DNA of 32,593 bases from Candidatus Accumulibacter sp. UBA704 (GTDB lineage Bacteria; Pseudomonadota; Gammaproteobacteria; Burkholderiales; Rhodocyclaceae). The notes under the pieces were generated by a model that saw nothing but the letters and a program-made list of their open reading frames with translations, was not told the origin of the DNA and did not search any database. Where the stretch lies: assembly GCA_002304785.1 (NCBI GenBank), contig DBMG01000014.1:1-32593 (forward strand), read 5' to 3'. The position numbers and the translations under genes are program-made. This document shows positions 7,705 to 15,918 of this stretch, one piece after another (positions within the stretch are counted from its first letter, which is position 1; each line of letters begins with the position of its first letter).

Positions 7705-10323
7705 GTGATCGTCATGTGCGAGGAAAACAAGAGTTGGTGGCTCACGGCACTGACAGAACCACAAGCCGAATTGGCGACCGACGAGGCGGGCCTGTCGGGC
7801 GCGGAGGCCAAGGCCCGGCTTGCCCGCTTTGGCCACAACGTGTTCCGGGAGCGGCAGGAAAAATCGCTGCTGCTGCAGTACCTCGCCCGCTTCAAGAATC
7901 CCCTGGTGCTCATCCTTCTCGTCGCCAGCGCGGTTTCGGCGTTCACCGGAGAGGCCGCCAACTTCGTCATCATCAGTTGCATCATCCTCCTAAGCGTTAC
8001 ACTCGATTTTGTCCAGGAGCACCGCGCCAACGCCGCGGCGGAAAAGCTGCGCCAGTCGGTTTCCGTCCGGGCCAATGTTCTGCGCGACGGTAATTTGCTC
8101 GAAATCGCCGTCGACGAAGTGGTGCCGGGCGATCTCGTCGCGCTGGCGGCGGGCGACATGATTCCGGCCGATGGCCGGGTGCTGGAGGCCAACGATTTCT
8201 TCGTCAAGCAGGCGTTGCTGACCGGCGAATCCTACCCGGTGGAGAAGCGGCCGGGTGCACTGCCGGAGTCCGCCACCGAATTGCAGGAAGCCACCAACGC
8301 GGTGTTCATGGGCACCACGGTCATCAGCGGCAGCGCCCGGATGCGGGTGGTGAAAACGGGAACGGAGACGGCCATCGGCGAAATCGCCGACAGCGTTTCG
8401 CGGCCGTCCGAACCGACCTCGTTCGAGATCGGCACCCGCCACTTCGGCTTGCTGATCATGCGCCTGACCATCCTCATGGTGATGTTCGTGCTGCTGGTGA
8501 ATGCCTATTTCCACAAGCCGTGGCTCGAATCCTTCCTGTTCGCGGTGGCGCTGGCCGTCGGCCTGACACCGGAGTTGCTGCCGATGGTCGTCTCGGTGAC
8601 GCTGGCGCGCGGCGCGCTGCGCATGGCCAAGAAGTCGATGATCGTAAAACGGCTGTCCGCCATCCAGGACCTGGGGTCGATGGATGTGCTGTGTACCGAC
8701 AAGACCGGCACGCTGACCGAAGCCAAGATCCGCCTGGAAAAGCATGTCGATGCGGCCGGCCAACCGAGCGAGCGGGTGCTCGAACTGGCCTATTTCAACA
8801 GCTTCTTCGAGACCGGCCTGAAAAGCCCCCTCGACGAAGCGATCCTGGCTCACGGGCACATCGACACCGGCGCGTGGAAGAAGATCGACGAAGTCCCCTT
8901 CGACTTCGAGCGGCGTCGTGTCTCGGTGCTGATCGATAACGGCGAGTCACGCTGGCTGGTGGTGAAGGGCGCGCCGGACGAAATCGTCGGGCTGTGCACG
9001 CACTATGAAGCGGAAGGCGCCACCCAACAACGCCCCGTTGACGATGCGGCGCTGGCGGCGATTCGCGGCCAGTACCACGCGCTGGAGGAAGAGGGCTTCC
9101 GGGCGCTGGGCATCGCCTGGCGGCAGGTGCCGCCGGATCACCCCCATGCCGTGGTGAGCGACGAAACGGAACTGGTGCTCGCCGGTTTTGCTGCCTTCCT
9201 CGATCCGCCAAAGGCCAGCGCCGCGTCCGCGCTCGAGGCGCTGAAAAAGGTCGGGGTGGCGATCAAGATCGTGACCGGCGACAGCGACCGGGTGACCCGG
9301 CATGTCTGCGCCGAACTGAAGATTCCGGTCATCGGGCTGCTGACCGGCGCGGAGATCGCACAGATGGACGATCACGCCCTGCGGGCCCGGGTCGAAACAG
9401 CGAACCTGTTCTGCCGCGTCAATCCGGCGCAGAAGGATCGGGTAATCCAGGCACTCCGGGCGCGCGGCCACGTGGTCGGCTACCTCGGCGACGGCATCAA
9501 CGATGCGCCGTCGCTGCATTCGGCGGACGTCGGCCTGTCGGTCGATTCCGCCGTGGACGTAGCCAAGGAGGCGGCCGACATGATCCTCCTGAAGCATGAC
9601 CTGCACGTGCTGCATGCCGGGGTGCTGGAAGGGCGGCGCACCTTCGGCAACATCATGAAGTACATCATGATGGGGACCAGCTCCAATTTCGGGAACATGT
9701 TCAGCATGGCCGGAGCGTCGCTGTTCCTGCCCTTCCTGCCGATGCTGCCGACGCAGATCCTGCTCAACAACATCCTCTACGACATTTCGGAAATACCGAT
9801 CCCGCTGGACAAGGTGGACGCGGTGGATATCCGCGCCCCGCGCATGCTGGACATCAAGTTCGTTCGCAATTTCATGCTCGTCATCGGGCCGATCAGTTCG
9901 GCGTTCGATTTCCTGACCTTCTACGTCATGCTGAGTGTTCTGCAGGCCGACGAAAAACTGTTCCAGACCGGCTGGTTCGTCGAGTCGTTGTGTACCCAGG
10001 TGCTGGTCATCTTCATCATCCGCACCCATGGCAACCCGCTGAAAAGCCGGGCGCATCCGCTGCTGACGGCGACGTCGCTGGTCGTCGTCGCCATCGCGGT
10101 GCTCCTGCCCTTCACGCCGATCGGCAGATATTTCGGCTTCGTGCCGCCGCCGGCCGTGTTCTACGCCATTCTCGGCGGCATGGTGGTGGTCTACCTGCTG
10201 GTGGTCGAACTGGCCAAGCGCGCTTTCTACCGATGGTACGGGGTGCCGTCTCTGGTGAGCGGCCCGGTAGATTTTGGCGCGATCGGTGCATCGCGAGCTG
10301 TCACGCCTGTGGAAAAAATATAG
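7705..10323 (+). CDS. mgtA: Magnesium-transporting P-type ATPase (MgtA-like, P3B)
   Basis: About 872 residues, close to the usual MgtA length. It has an N-terminal cation-ATPase domain (LSGAEAKARLARFGHNVFRE), the actuator loop LLTGESYPVEK, the membrane motif VGLTPELLPMVVS typical of MgtA/MgtB, the phosphorylation motif CTDKTGTLTE (Asp about 332), hinge GDGINDAPSLHSADVGLSVD (about 595), and a C-terminal membrane block (GTSSNFGNMFSMAGASLFLPFLPMLPTQILLNNILYD) typical of Mg2+ pumps. It imports Mg2+ across the inner membrane at the expense of ATP. Start: GTG 7705 has AGGAAAGG at good distance; ATG 7714 is the alternative. The gene follows the cfa-like gene by about 60 bp on the same strand. No PhoP box or mgtA-type leader was recognised; the operator before cfa is the only candidate control seen. 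Confidence 0.93.
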   Translation: MIVMCEENKSWWLTALTEPQAELATDEAGLSGAEAKARLARFGHNVFRERQEKSLLLQYLARFKNPLVLILLVASAVSAFTGEAANFVIISCIILLSVTLDFVQEHRANAAAEKLRQSVSVRANVLRDGNLLEIAVDEVVPGDLVALAAGDMIPADGRVLEANDFFVKQALLTGESYPVEKRPGALPESATELQEATNAVFMGTTVISGSARMRVVKTGTETAIGEIADSVSRPSEPTSFEIGTRHFGLLIMRLTILMVMFVLLVNAYFHKPWLESFLFAVALAVGLTPELLPMVVSVTLARGALRMAKKSMIVKRLSAIQDLGSMDVLCTDKTGTLTEAKIRLEKHVDAAGQPSERVLELAYFNSFFETGLKSPLDEAILAHGHIDTGAWKKIDEVPFDFERRRVSVLIDNGESRWLVVKGAPDEIVGLCTHYEAEGATQQRPVDDAALAAIRGQYHALEEEGFRALGIAWRQVPPDHPHAVVSDETELVLAGFAAFLDPPKASAASALEALKKVGVAIKIVTGDSDRVTRHVCAELKIPVIGLLTGAEIAQMDDHALRARVETANLFCRVNPAQKDRVIQALRARGHVVGYLGDGINDAPSLHSADVGLSVDSAVDVAKEAADMILLKHDLHVLHAGVLEGRRTFGNIMKYIMMGTSSNFGNMFSMAGASLFLPFLPMLPTQILLNNILYDISEIPIPLDKVDAVDIRAPRMLDIKFVRNFMLVIGPISSAFDFLTFYVMLSVLQADEKLFQTGWFVESLCTQVLVIFIIRTHGNPLKSRAHPLLTATSLVVVAIAVLLPFTPIGRYFGFVPPPAVFYAILGGMVVVYLLVVELAKRAFYRWYGVPSLVSGPVDFGAIGASRAVTPVEKI

Positions 10324-10327
10324 CCGC

Positions 10328-10354
10328 GTCATTCCGGGTCAAGCCAGGAATGAC
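10328..10354 (+). repeat. Inverted repeat after mgtA, possible weak terminator
   Basis: GTCATTCC and GGAATGAC form a perfect 8-bp stem with an 11-nt loop just after the mgtA stop. There is no T run, so it is either a poor intrinsic terminator or a fragment of a dispersed palindromic element. Confidence 0.4.
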
Positions 10355-10425
10355 AGCGTCTTCGATGTTCTCTTGATCCATATTGAATGACTACCAGCCA
10401 ACCGGGCCGGCCTGGCGCAGGACTA

Positions 10426-10441
10426 TGAGCGGCAGCGCACA
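10426..10441 (+). promoter_or_regulatory. Dyad operator 6, upstream of glycine-zipper lipoprotein
   Basis: TGAGCG-GCAG-CGCACA, one mismatch (A for T at position 3), preceded by TA and followed by GA. It lies 100 bp before ATG 10542. The -10 at standard spacing is poor (AAGTAT at 10463; TATGGC starts 3 bp later). Confidence 0.62.
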
Positions 10442-10541
10442 GAAAACAATCCGTGCTTCAGGAAGTATGGCCATGCGGTCGGCAATCCGATCGGATGGTC
10501 CCGCATAGTCACTGTTACTCAAATCTGGCAGGAGACCCGCC

Positions 10542-11018
10542 ATGAAATCAATGAATGCCTATGGAACTGTCCTCGGAATGCTCGCTGCCCTGCTGTTTTT
10601 CGGGTGCGCGAACATGGATGCCGGGCCTGCGCCGGCCAACAACGAAGTCACCCGTTCCGGCAACGTTTACCCGAGCTACGGCGTGGTGCAATCGATCGAA
10701 CTCGTACAACGCGAGAAAAGCGGCATCGGCGGCAGCGGCATCGGTCTGGGCACGATCGCCGGCGCCGTCATCGGAGGTGTCGTCGGCAACCAGATCGGTT
10801 CCGGGACTGGCAACACGGTGGCGACCGTGGTCGGAGCCGCGGGCGGTGGCTATATCGGCCACGAGATTGAGAACCGGCAACAGCAAACCGAGGATACCTA
10901 CAAGATCACCGTGCGCATGGAGGATGGCTCGTATCAATCGCTGCTGCAAAGCACCAATTCCGGCTTCCGCGTCGGCGACCGGGTCCGCTTCAACAACGGC
11001 GTTCTCGAGCGCTATTGA
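10542..11018 (+). CDS. Glycine-zipper outer-membrane lipoprotein (SlyB/PcP-like)
   Basis: 158 residues. A lipoprotein signal ends LLFFGC (acceptor Cys22). A glycine zipper at about 61-107 (GIGGSGIGLGTIAGAVIGGVVGNQIGSGTGNTVATVVGAAGGGYIGHEIE) would insert in a membrane. A short C-terminal beta domain (TYKITVRMEDGSYQSLLQ, GFRVGDRVRFNNGVLERY) matches the end of SlyB/Pcp-type 17-kDa lipoproteins. These guard outer membrane integrity under envelope stress in enterobacteria. The start is supported by AGGAGAC just upstream. It is probably a single-gene unit with operator 6 in front; operator 7 for the next gene begins 10 bp past its stop. Confidence 0.88.
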   Translation: MKSMNAYGTVLGMLAALLFFGCANMDAGPAPANNEVTRSGNVYPSYGVVQSIELVQREKSGIGGSGIGLGTIAGAVIGGVVGNQIGSGTGNTVATVVGAAGGGYIGHEIENRQQQTEDTYKITVRMEDGSYQSLLQSTNSGFRVGDRVRFNNGVLERY

Positions 11019-11028
11019 TTCCCTTCAA

Positions 11029-11044
11029 TGTTCGTCAGCGTACC
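11029..11044 (+). promoter_or_regulatory. Dyad operator 7, upstream of OmpA-C protein
   Basis: TGTTCG-TCAG-CGTACC, a single mismatch at the last base. GACAAT (11066-11071) lies 29.5 bp from the centre and matches four of six -10 positions. It lies 236 bp before ATG 11281, one of the longest leaders. Confidence 0.55.
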
Positions 11045-11280
11045 GACAACGTCCAGTACGCGGTGGACAATAAGTACGTTGTGCTTCTGCGTTGAGCACT
11101 ATTCTTTTGGCGTTTGCCGGCGGAATCACGCGCCCGTCGCACGCCGATTCGTGCCCTCCGAAAGATCGGGAGTGGCAATGTACCAGGTCGCTTTGCTGTC
11201 AGTATCCCGCCGCTTTTGCTGGCAGTTGCACGAACGAACGCAAGGCGGAGCAAGCAGCAATTCATGTACTGGAAATCCTT

Positions 11281-11955
11281 ATGAAATATCTATTGAGCAA
11301 GAAACACGGGGGTCTGGCCGTGTCCTGTGCCCTGGTGATGGGCTTGACCTCCGGCGCGGCACTGGCACAAACCAACCCGGACGATACGGCGTACCTGAAT
11401 GACCAGCGCAGCACGGTGGTCAGGAGCGGCACGGGGCTGTGCTGGCATACCGCTTTCGGTCCGGCCGCATCGACCCCCGAGTGCGACCCGGCCTCTGCGC
11501 CGGCTCCAATGGCCAAGGCCGACGAACCGGCCGCGACGCCGCAGCCACTCGCGGTGGCCGTTCCAGCCAGGGAAAGAATGACCTTTGATGCCGACGCCCT
11601 GTTCGATTTCGACAAGGCGGATCTGCGTCCCGCAGGGAAGCTGGCACTGGATGATTTTCTCGGCAAGATGAAAGGCATCAATCCTGAAACGATCACCACC
11701 GACGGGCATACCGACCGCTTCGGTTCCGAAGCCTACAACCAGCGCTTATCCGAACGGCGTGCACAGGCCGTCAAGACGTATCTGGTCAGCCACGGTATCG
11801 AAGCGAGTCGTGTCCACGCCGAGGGCCACGGCGAGATGCAGCCGGTTACGAAAGCCGGCCAATGTGAAGGCGCCAAGAGCGCCAAGGTAATCGCCTGCCT
11901 GCAGCCTGACCGCCGTGTCGAGATCGAGGTGGCAGGGGTCGTGATTCCCAGGTAA
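11281..11955 (+). CDS. OmpA-C (peptidoglycan-binding) family periplasmic/outer-membrane protein
   Basis: 224 residues: signal peptide (about 1-29, ..TSGAALAQ), a short region with VVRSGTGLCWHTAFGPA and ECDP, an Ala/Pro-rich linker (70-95), then an OmpA C-terminal domain at about 98-220. Recognisable elements are ALFDFDKADLRPAGKLALDDF, TDGHTDRFGSEAYNQRLSERRAQAV and QPDRRVEIEV; the conserved Asp (about 141) and Arg residues that bind meso-diaminopimelate are present. It lacks an 8-strand barrel, so it resembles the short Pal-like OmpA proteins that tether the envelope to peptidoglycan. ATG 11281 is preferred over the frame from 11092 because of the signal peptide; the ribosome site is weak (GGAAAT). 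A strong terminator follows at 11984-12013. Confidence 0.9.
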   Translation: MKYLLSKKHGGLAVSCALVMGLTSGAALAQTNPDDTAYLNDQRSTVVRSGTGLCWHTAFGPAASTPECDPASAPAPMAKADEPAATPQPLAVAVPARERMTFDADALFDFDKADLRPAGKLALDDFLGKMKGINPETITTDGHTDRFGSEAYNQRLSERRAQAVKTYLVSHGIEASRVHAEGHGEMQPVTKAGQCEGAKSAKVIACLQPDRRVEIEVAGVVIPR

Positions 11956-11983
11956 TCGACGAATCGATTTCGGTTCGTAAATG

Positions 11984-12013
11984 AAATGCCCGGTACCCGC
12001 CGGGCATTTTTTT
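11984..12013 (+). terminator. Rho-independent terminator after OmpA-C gene
   Basis: Perfect 10-bp stem (AAATGCCCGG with CCGGGCATTT), 6-nt loop, and a T run through 12013. It separates the OmpA-C gene from operator 8. Confidence 0.92.
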
Positions 12014-12052
12014 GGCCGTGCGGATGGTCGGCAAGCCATCAATCCGAACGTA

Positions 12053-12068
12053 TGTGCGCCAGCAGACA
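12053..12068 (+). promoter_or_regulatory. Dyad operator 8, upstream of Cys-repeat protein / osmB
   Basis: TGTGCG-CCAG-CAGACA, one mismatch (A for G at position 12), with TA before and GAC after. TAAGCT (12090-12095) lies 29.5 bp from the centre, the same hexamer at the same distance as at operator 13. Confidence 0.65.
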
Positions 12069-12236
12069 GACGTCGTCGGGGCCGGTCCGTAAGCTGCAAT
12101 TCATCGGAGCCTGATAAGTGCAATGTCTGCACCATGGCAATGCGCGAAGTCCGCTGTCGCGCTTGGCGAAGATTAGTGGTCGCCGGCAATCCATGCCGGT
12201 TCATTCCCACAATATAAACAACCTGAAGGAATCCAA

Positions 12237-12848
12237 TTGAACACATTCAATATCAAAGTTCTGGCACTGGCGATCGGTTTCGCGTTCAGCGCCGGGGCCA
12301 TGGCTGAAGGCCTGTCGAAAACCGACTACAAGGCTGGCAAGGCAAAGATTGCGGCTGAATACAAGACGGCCAAGGCAAGCTGCGGGTCGATGTCCGCCAA
12401 TGCAAAGGACATCTGCGTGGCCGAAGCCAAAGGCAAGGAAAAGGTTGCCAAGGCAGAATTGGAAGCCACCAACAAGCCGTCCAGCAAAACCCGCTACGAC
12501 GTGAGTGTCGCCAAGGCCGAGGCCGACTATGCCGTGGCAAAGGAGCGCTGTGATGACAAGGCCGGCAATGTCAAGGACGTTTGCGTGAAGGAAGCCAAGG
12601 CGGCAGAAACCACGGCCAAGGCTGACGCCAAGGCACAGATGAAAACGGCGGACGCCAATGCAACGGCTAACGTGAAGTCTGCCGACGCGCGAATCGTGGC
12701 GAAGGAAAAGAGCACCGAAGCGCGCAAGGATGCGACAGCCGACAAGACCGATGCCGAGTATGCCGTGGCCAAGGAAAAGTGCGATGCGGCCGCCGGCGCT
12801 GCCAAGGACAAGTGTCTGGATGACGCGAAAGCGCGTTTCAACAAGTAG
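12237..12848 (+). CDS. Secreted Ala/Lys-rich protein with three C-x10-C repeats
   Basis: 203 residues with a clear signal peptide (..AIGFAFSAGAMAE, about 1-23). The mature part is helical, rich in Ala, Lys and Glu, and holds three copies of a 25-residue repeat at about 41-65, 97-121 and 175-199 (DYAVAKERCDDKAGNVKDVC type). In each the two cysteines are exactly 11 positions apart (49/60, 105/116, 182/193), suggesting three disulphide-stapled or metal-binding helical hairpins in the periplasm. Automatic annotation often calls such proteins TolA-like because of composition; no true TolA domain is seen. The start is TTG 12237 with GAAGGA upstream; no ATG fits the signal peptide. osmB follows after 46 bp, probably in one operon under operator 8. 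Function unknown. Confidence 0.8.
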   Translation: MNTFNIKVLALAIGFAFSAGAMAEGLSKTDYKAGKAKIAAEYKTAKASCGSMSANAKDICVAEAKGKEKVAKAELEATNKPSSKTRYDVSVAKAEADYAVAKERCDDKAGNVKDVCVKEAKAAETTAKADAKAQMKTADANATANVKSADARIVAKEKSTEARKDATADKTDAEYAVAKEKCDAAAGAAKDKCLDDAKARFNK

Positions 12849-12894
12849 CAACAATGCAACACCCGAAACACACGCATAAAGAAGAGGTAATTCA

Positions 12895-13110
12895 ATGAAC
12901 ACGATGCAAAGGTTCGCAATCAGTACAGTAGCCGCCGCCCTGGTGCTCGGCCTCGGAGCTTGCTCCGGGATGTCGAGGCAGGACCAGAACACGGCCGTCG
13001 GCGCCGGGGTCGGTGCCATCGGTGGAGCTGTCCTGACGGGGGGCAGCGCGATCGGAACGGTCGGCGGTGCAGCCGTCGGCGGTGTGATCGGTCACGAAGT
13101 CGGTAAATGA
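12895..13110 (+). CDS. osmB: OsmB-like glycine-zipper lipoprotein
   Basis: 71 residues, very close in layout to E. coli OsmB. The signal peptide ends LGLGAC (lipobox Cys about 23), then SRQDQNTAVGAGVGAIGGAVLTGGS and IGTVGGAAVGGVIGHEVGK, a glycine zipper running to the C-terminus. OsmB is an osmotically and stationary-phase induced outer membrane lipoprotein in enterobacteria; its mechanism is unknown. ATG 12895 has GAAGAGG upstream. It is the second gene after the Cys-repeat protein and has no dyad of its own, so it is probably co-regulated through operator 8. Confidence 0.9.
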   Translation: MNTMQRFAISTVAAALVLGLGACSGMSRQDQNTAVGAGVGAIGGAVLTGGSAIGTVGGAAVGGVIGHEVGK

Positions 13111-13237
13111 TGATCGACGGCGATGCCCGTGGCCCCATGGTCAGCGTATCGCCGTTAGTCATCGTCCCGGTCCCGCAAGGCGAGTGGCCGAGAGGCTTCC
13201 CGCGTTGCGGGCCAAGGGGAAACTGCAGGAGATTGAA

Positions 13238-13444
13238 ATGACGAACATGATCGCACTTGCCAAGGCTCTGGTTGCCGCGCTGGTCATCGGAGCCTTGTTC
13301 TTGACGCTTCCCGGCTGCCAGAAGCAGGAAGGCCCTGCTGAGCGCGCTGGCAAGCAAGTCGACCAGACCGTCGAAAAGGTCGGGCAGCAGATCGAAAAAG
13401 CCGGCGAGAACATTCAGGATGCGGCAAATGACGCCAAGAAATAA
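13238..13444 (+). CDS. Small helical lipoprotein, shares N-module with BON lipoprotein
   Basis: 68 residues. A lipoprotein signal ends LPGC (Cys27), and the mature part is a short amphipathic helix (GPAERAGKQVDQTVEKVGQQIEKAGENIQDAANDAKK). The segment C-x4-GPAE-x-AGK-x2-DQTV recurs at the start of the mature BON-domain lipoprotein at 15919-16338, so the two share an N-terminal anchor module. ATG 13238 has GCAGGAG upstream; the longer frame from 13184 lacks a signal peptide. Role unknown; the size and style recall entericidin/YtxH-like stress peptides but there is no firm family match. The following gap to ftsH (13445-13711) holds only a 7-bp stem (GGAGTTC/GAACTCC) near 13667-13687. Confidence 0.75.
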   Translation: MTNMIALAKALVAALVIGALFLTLPGCQKQEGPAERAGKQVDQTVEKVGQQIEKAGENIQDAANDAKK

Positions 13445-13711
13445 TCCTTGCCGACGACCTTGCGACAGCGGGCCATCGCAGCGGTTCAGGCGTGGCCAGA
13501 TGCGAAAATGAGGCGGTTTTGTCGCGTCCGCCATTTGCCAGACAAACAACTGGAACCGGAATTTCTCCACGTGAGCAAGTGGAATCTGATCAGTTGAAAG
13601 CGCCCGCCCAAGAGGCCATACACGCATCTGAGCCAGGATAGCCTTTGGTCTATGCTGAAATGAAAGGGAGTTCGGTCCCGGAACTCCACTGGCCCCCGAT
13701 AAGGTGACGAC

Positions 13712-15568
13712 ATGGAACAGAAACAACAGTTCTCCCTCTGGTTTTCCGTCGCGGCTTTTGTGGCCATGCTGATGATCCAGAATTACTTTTCCCAGGGTCA
13801 CGTAAGCCACCTTCCCTATAGCGAATTCAAGGTTCTGTTGGCCGCCGGCAAGGTCAAGGACCTCGCTCTGACCGACCAGGTCATCTATGGCACGGTAATT
13901 GGCGACAGCGTTGGAGGACTCGCCGGCAAAGAAACGACGGATCGCCTTAATCAACAGGGAACCGGCGAACATCCTTTCGAGACCATACGTGTGAACGATC
14001 CGACGTTGGTGCAGGACCTGGAAGCGGCAAAGATCAGCTTCTCCGGCAAGGTCGACAATAAATGGTTCTCGACGATCCTGTCCTGGTTCCTCCCCGCCAT
14101 CATTTTTCTGGTGATCTGGCAGTTCGCCATGAAGCGCATGAGCGGCGCGGGTGGCCTGATGTCGATCGGCAAGAGCAAGGCCAAGGTCTACATGGAGAAA
14201 GAGACCGGGGTCACCTTCGGCGACGTGGCCGGCATCGACGAGGCCAAGGACGAGCTCATGCAGGTGGTGGAATTCCTGAAGGCGCCGGAGCGCTACCGCA
14301 GGCTTGGCGGAAAGATTCCCAAAGGGGTATTGATCGTAGGGGCGCCGGGAACAGGCAAGACCCTGCTGGCCAAAGCGGTTGCCGGCGAGGCGGGCGTTCC
14401 TTTCTTTTCCATGAGCGGTTCCGAATTCGTGGAGATGTTCGTCGGGGTCGGCGCCGCACGCGTACGCGACCTGTTCGAACAGGCTGAACAAAAGGCGCCT
14501 TGCATCATTTTCATCGACGAACTCGATGCGCTTGGCAAGGCACGCGGAATGAGCGTGATGGGGGGGAACGACGAGCGCGAACAGACGCTGAATCAGCTAT
14601 TGGTCGAGATGGACGGCTTTGACACCAACAAGGGCGTGATCATCATGGCGGCGACCAACCGGCCCGAGATCCTCGACCCGGCATTGCTTCGCCCCGGGCG
14701 CTTCGATCGCCTCGTCGCGATCGATCGCCCGGATTTGATCGGGAGAAAGAAGATTCTGGAAGTCCACAGCAAGCAGGTCACCCTCGCGCCGGGTGTCGAC
14801 CTCGCCGCCATCGCGGCACGAACACCCGGGTTCGCCGGAGCCGACCTGGCCAACCTGGTCAATGAAGCGGCGCTGCATGCCGCCCGGGCGGAAAAGACCG
14901 CGGTCGACATGGGTGATTTCGACGCGGCCATCGACCGGGTGCAGGGCGGCCTGGAGAAGAAGAACCGCATCATCATTCCGAAGGAAAAGGAAACCGTCGC
15001 TTACCACGAGGCAGGACATGCCATTGTCGCTGAAGCCCGGCCAAACTCCGATCGGGTGGGAAAGATATCCATCATTCCGAGAGGCATCGCGGCACTGGGC
15101 TACACGCAGCAGATTCCGACAGAAGACAGGTATCTGCTCAAGAAGAGCGAACTGCTCGACCGTATCGATGTGCTCCTGGGCGGTCGTGTCGCCGAGGAGC
15201 TTGTGTTCGGCGATGTCTCCACCGGCGCGCAGAACGATTTGCAGCGGGCGACCGACATGGTCCGGCACATGATCACGCACTACGGCATGAGCGATACGCT
15301 GGGGCTCGCTACCTTCGAAGAACCTCGCACGCCACTGTTTCTCAACGTGCCCATGCCGCAACAGCAGACAACCTACAGTGAGCAGACCGCGCAGGCCATC
15401 GATGGCGAAATTCGAAAAATGCTGGCCGAGTCCCATGCGCGCGTGGAAAAAACGCTGCAGGCCAACCGCGGGAATCTCGACGCGTTGGGAAAACTGCTGC
15501 TGGAAAAGGAAGTCATCGATCGTGAGGCGCTGGATGAACTGCTGTCTGTGTCGCCCGTAGTTCTTTAG
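13712..15568 (+). CDS. ftsH: ATP-dependent zinc metalloprotease FtsH
   Basis: 618-residue membrane-anchored AAA+ protease: TM1 about 8-26, periplasmic domain about 30-118, TM2 about 121-140. The AAA module has Walker A GAPGTGKT (210-217), pore loop FVGVG (243-247), Walker B IIFIDE (265-270) and second region of homology TNRPEILDPALLRPGRFDR. The zinc protease motif is HEAGH (432-436). It extracts and degrades membrane proteins and short-lived regulators. The Walker B context IDELDALGKARG differs from the usual IDEIDAVG, and the setting among stress genes suggests an accessory FtsH paralogue rather than the housekeeping copy (inference). ATG 13712 has AAGGTGAC upstream. No dyad is seen in its own upstream gap, so it may be read from upstream or have a separate promoter. 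Confidence 0.96.
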   Translation: MEQKQQFSLWFSVAAFVAMLMIQNYFSQGHVSHLPYSEFKVLLAAGKVKDLALTDQVIYGTVIGDSVGGLAGKETTDRLNQQGTGEHPFETIRVNDPTLVQDLEAAKISFSGKVDNKWFSTILSWFLPAIIFLVIWQFAMKRMSGAGGLMSIGKSKAKVYMEKETGVTFGDVAGIDEAKDELMQVVEFLKAPERYRRLGGKIPKGVLIVGAPGTGKTLLAKAVAGEAGVPFFSMSGSEFVEMFVGVGAARVRDLFEQAEQKAPCIIFIDELDALGKARGMSVMGGNDEREQTLNQLLVEMDGFDTNKGVIIMAATNRPEILDPALLRPGRFDRLVAIDRPDLIGRKKILEVHSKQVTLAPGVDLAAIAARTPGFAGADLANLVNEAALHAARAEKTAVDMGDFDAAIDRVQGGLEKKNRIIIPKEKETVAYHEAGHAIVAEARPNSDRVGKISIIPRGIAALGYTQQIPTEDRYLLKKSELLDRIDVLLGGRVAEELVFGDVSTGAQNDLQRATDMVRHMITHYGMSDTLGLATFEEPRTPLFLNVPMPQQQTTYSEQTAQAIDGEIRKMLAESHARVEKTLQANRGNLDALGKLLLEKEVIDREALDELLSVSPVVL

Positions 15569-15587
15569 ACACTGCCGGCGTGCAAAT

Positions 15588-15875
15588 TCACCTGAATCTC
15601 GAGTGAGCGAGGTTGACCCGGGTTTTCAAGTCTGACCAGACTTTGTCTGCCTTTTCCCTGGTGTGGTCCCATGCTTCACCAGAGGCTTTGTCCAGTTCAC
15701 GCATTTTCTCGGCCGCCTGGTTTCGCTTGAGACGCAGTTCATGCATTTCTTCGGCACGCCGGAGTCGGACTTCCGCGTGTGCCTTCTTTATCCTGGCTTC
15801 CAGCGCCTCGATCTGCTCGCTCCATTCTTCCAGTTGCAGGGCCATTTTTTCCTTATACGTTTCTCGTTCTTTCAT
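15588..15875 (-). CDS. Coiled-coil protein, hypothetical
   Basis: 95 residues, almost wholly charged helix (MALQLEEWSEQIEALEARIKKAHAEVRLRRAEEMHELRLKRNQAAEKMREL) with no signal peptide or membrane span, so a soluble cytoplasmic coiled coil. ATG 15875 is chosen because GAGGGA lies 6 nt upstream; an ATG two codons earlier would abut that sequence. It is 43 bp downstream of the BON lipoprotein gene on the same strand, so the two form an operon with operator 9 in front. It converges with ftsH, their stops 20 bp apart. I do not recognise a named function. Confidence 0.78.
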   Translation of the reverse strand: MKERETYKEKMALQLEEWSEQIEALEARIKKAHAEVRLRRAEEMHELRLKRNQAAEKMRELDKASGEAWDHTREKADKVWSDLKTRVNLAHSRFR

Positions 15876-15918
15876 GGTCATTCCCTCGGTGAGTACTTGG
15901 AACAACTTGATTTCAGCG

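Noticed and set aside
7714..7732. TGTGCG at the mgtA start
   Set aside because: Only a left half-site; the right half is unrelated and it falls within the coding start.
8947..10332. Long minus-strand open frame antisense to mgtA
   Set aside because: A His/Gln/Arg-rich shadow of the GC-rich mgtA gene with no ribosome site or family.
11092..11280. N-terminal extension of the OmpA-C protein
   Set aside because: It would place the signal peptide inside the protein; the start at 11281 is supported by the secretion signal.
13459..13474. Possible dyad upstream of ftsH (CTTGCG-ACAG-CGGGCC)
   Set aside because: About four mismatches to the consensus and no -10-like hexamer of quality at the expected spacing; likely chance.
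12920..14491. Long minus-strand open frame across osmB to ftsH
   Set aside because: It is antisense to three well supported genes; composition-driven shadow.
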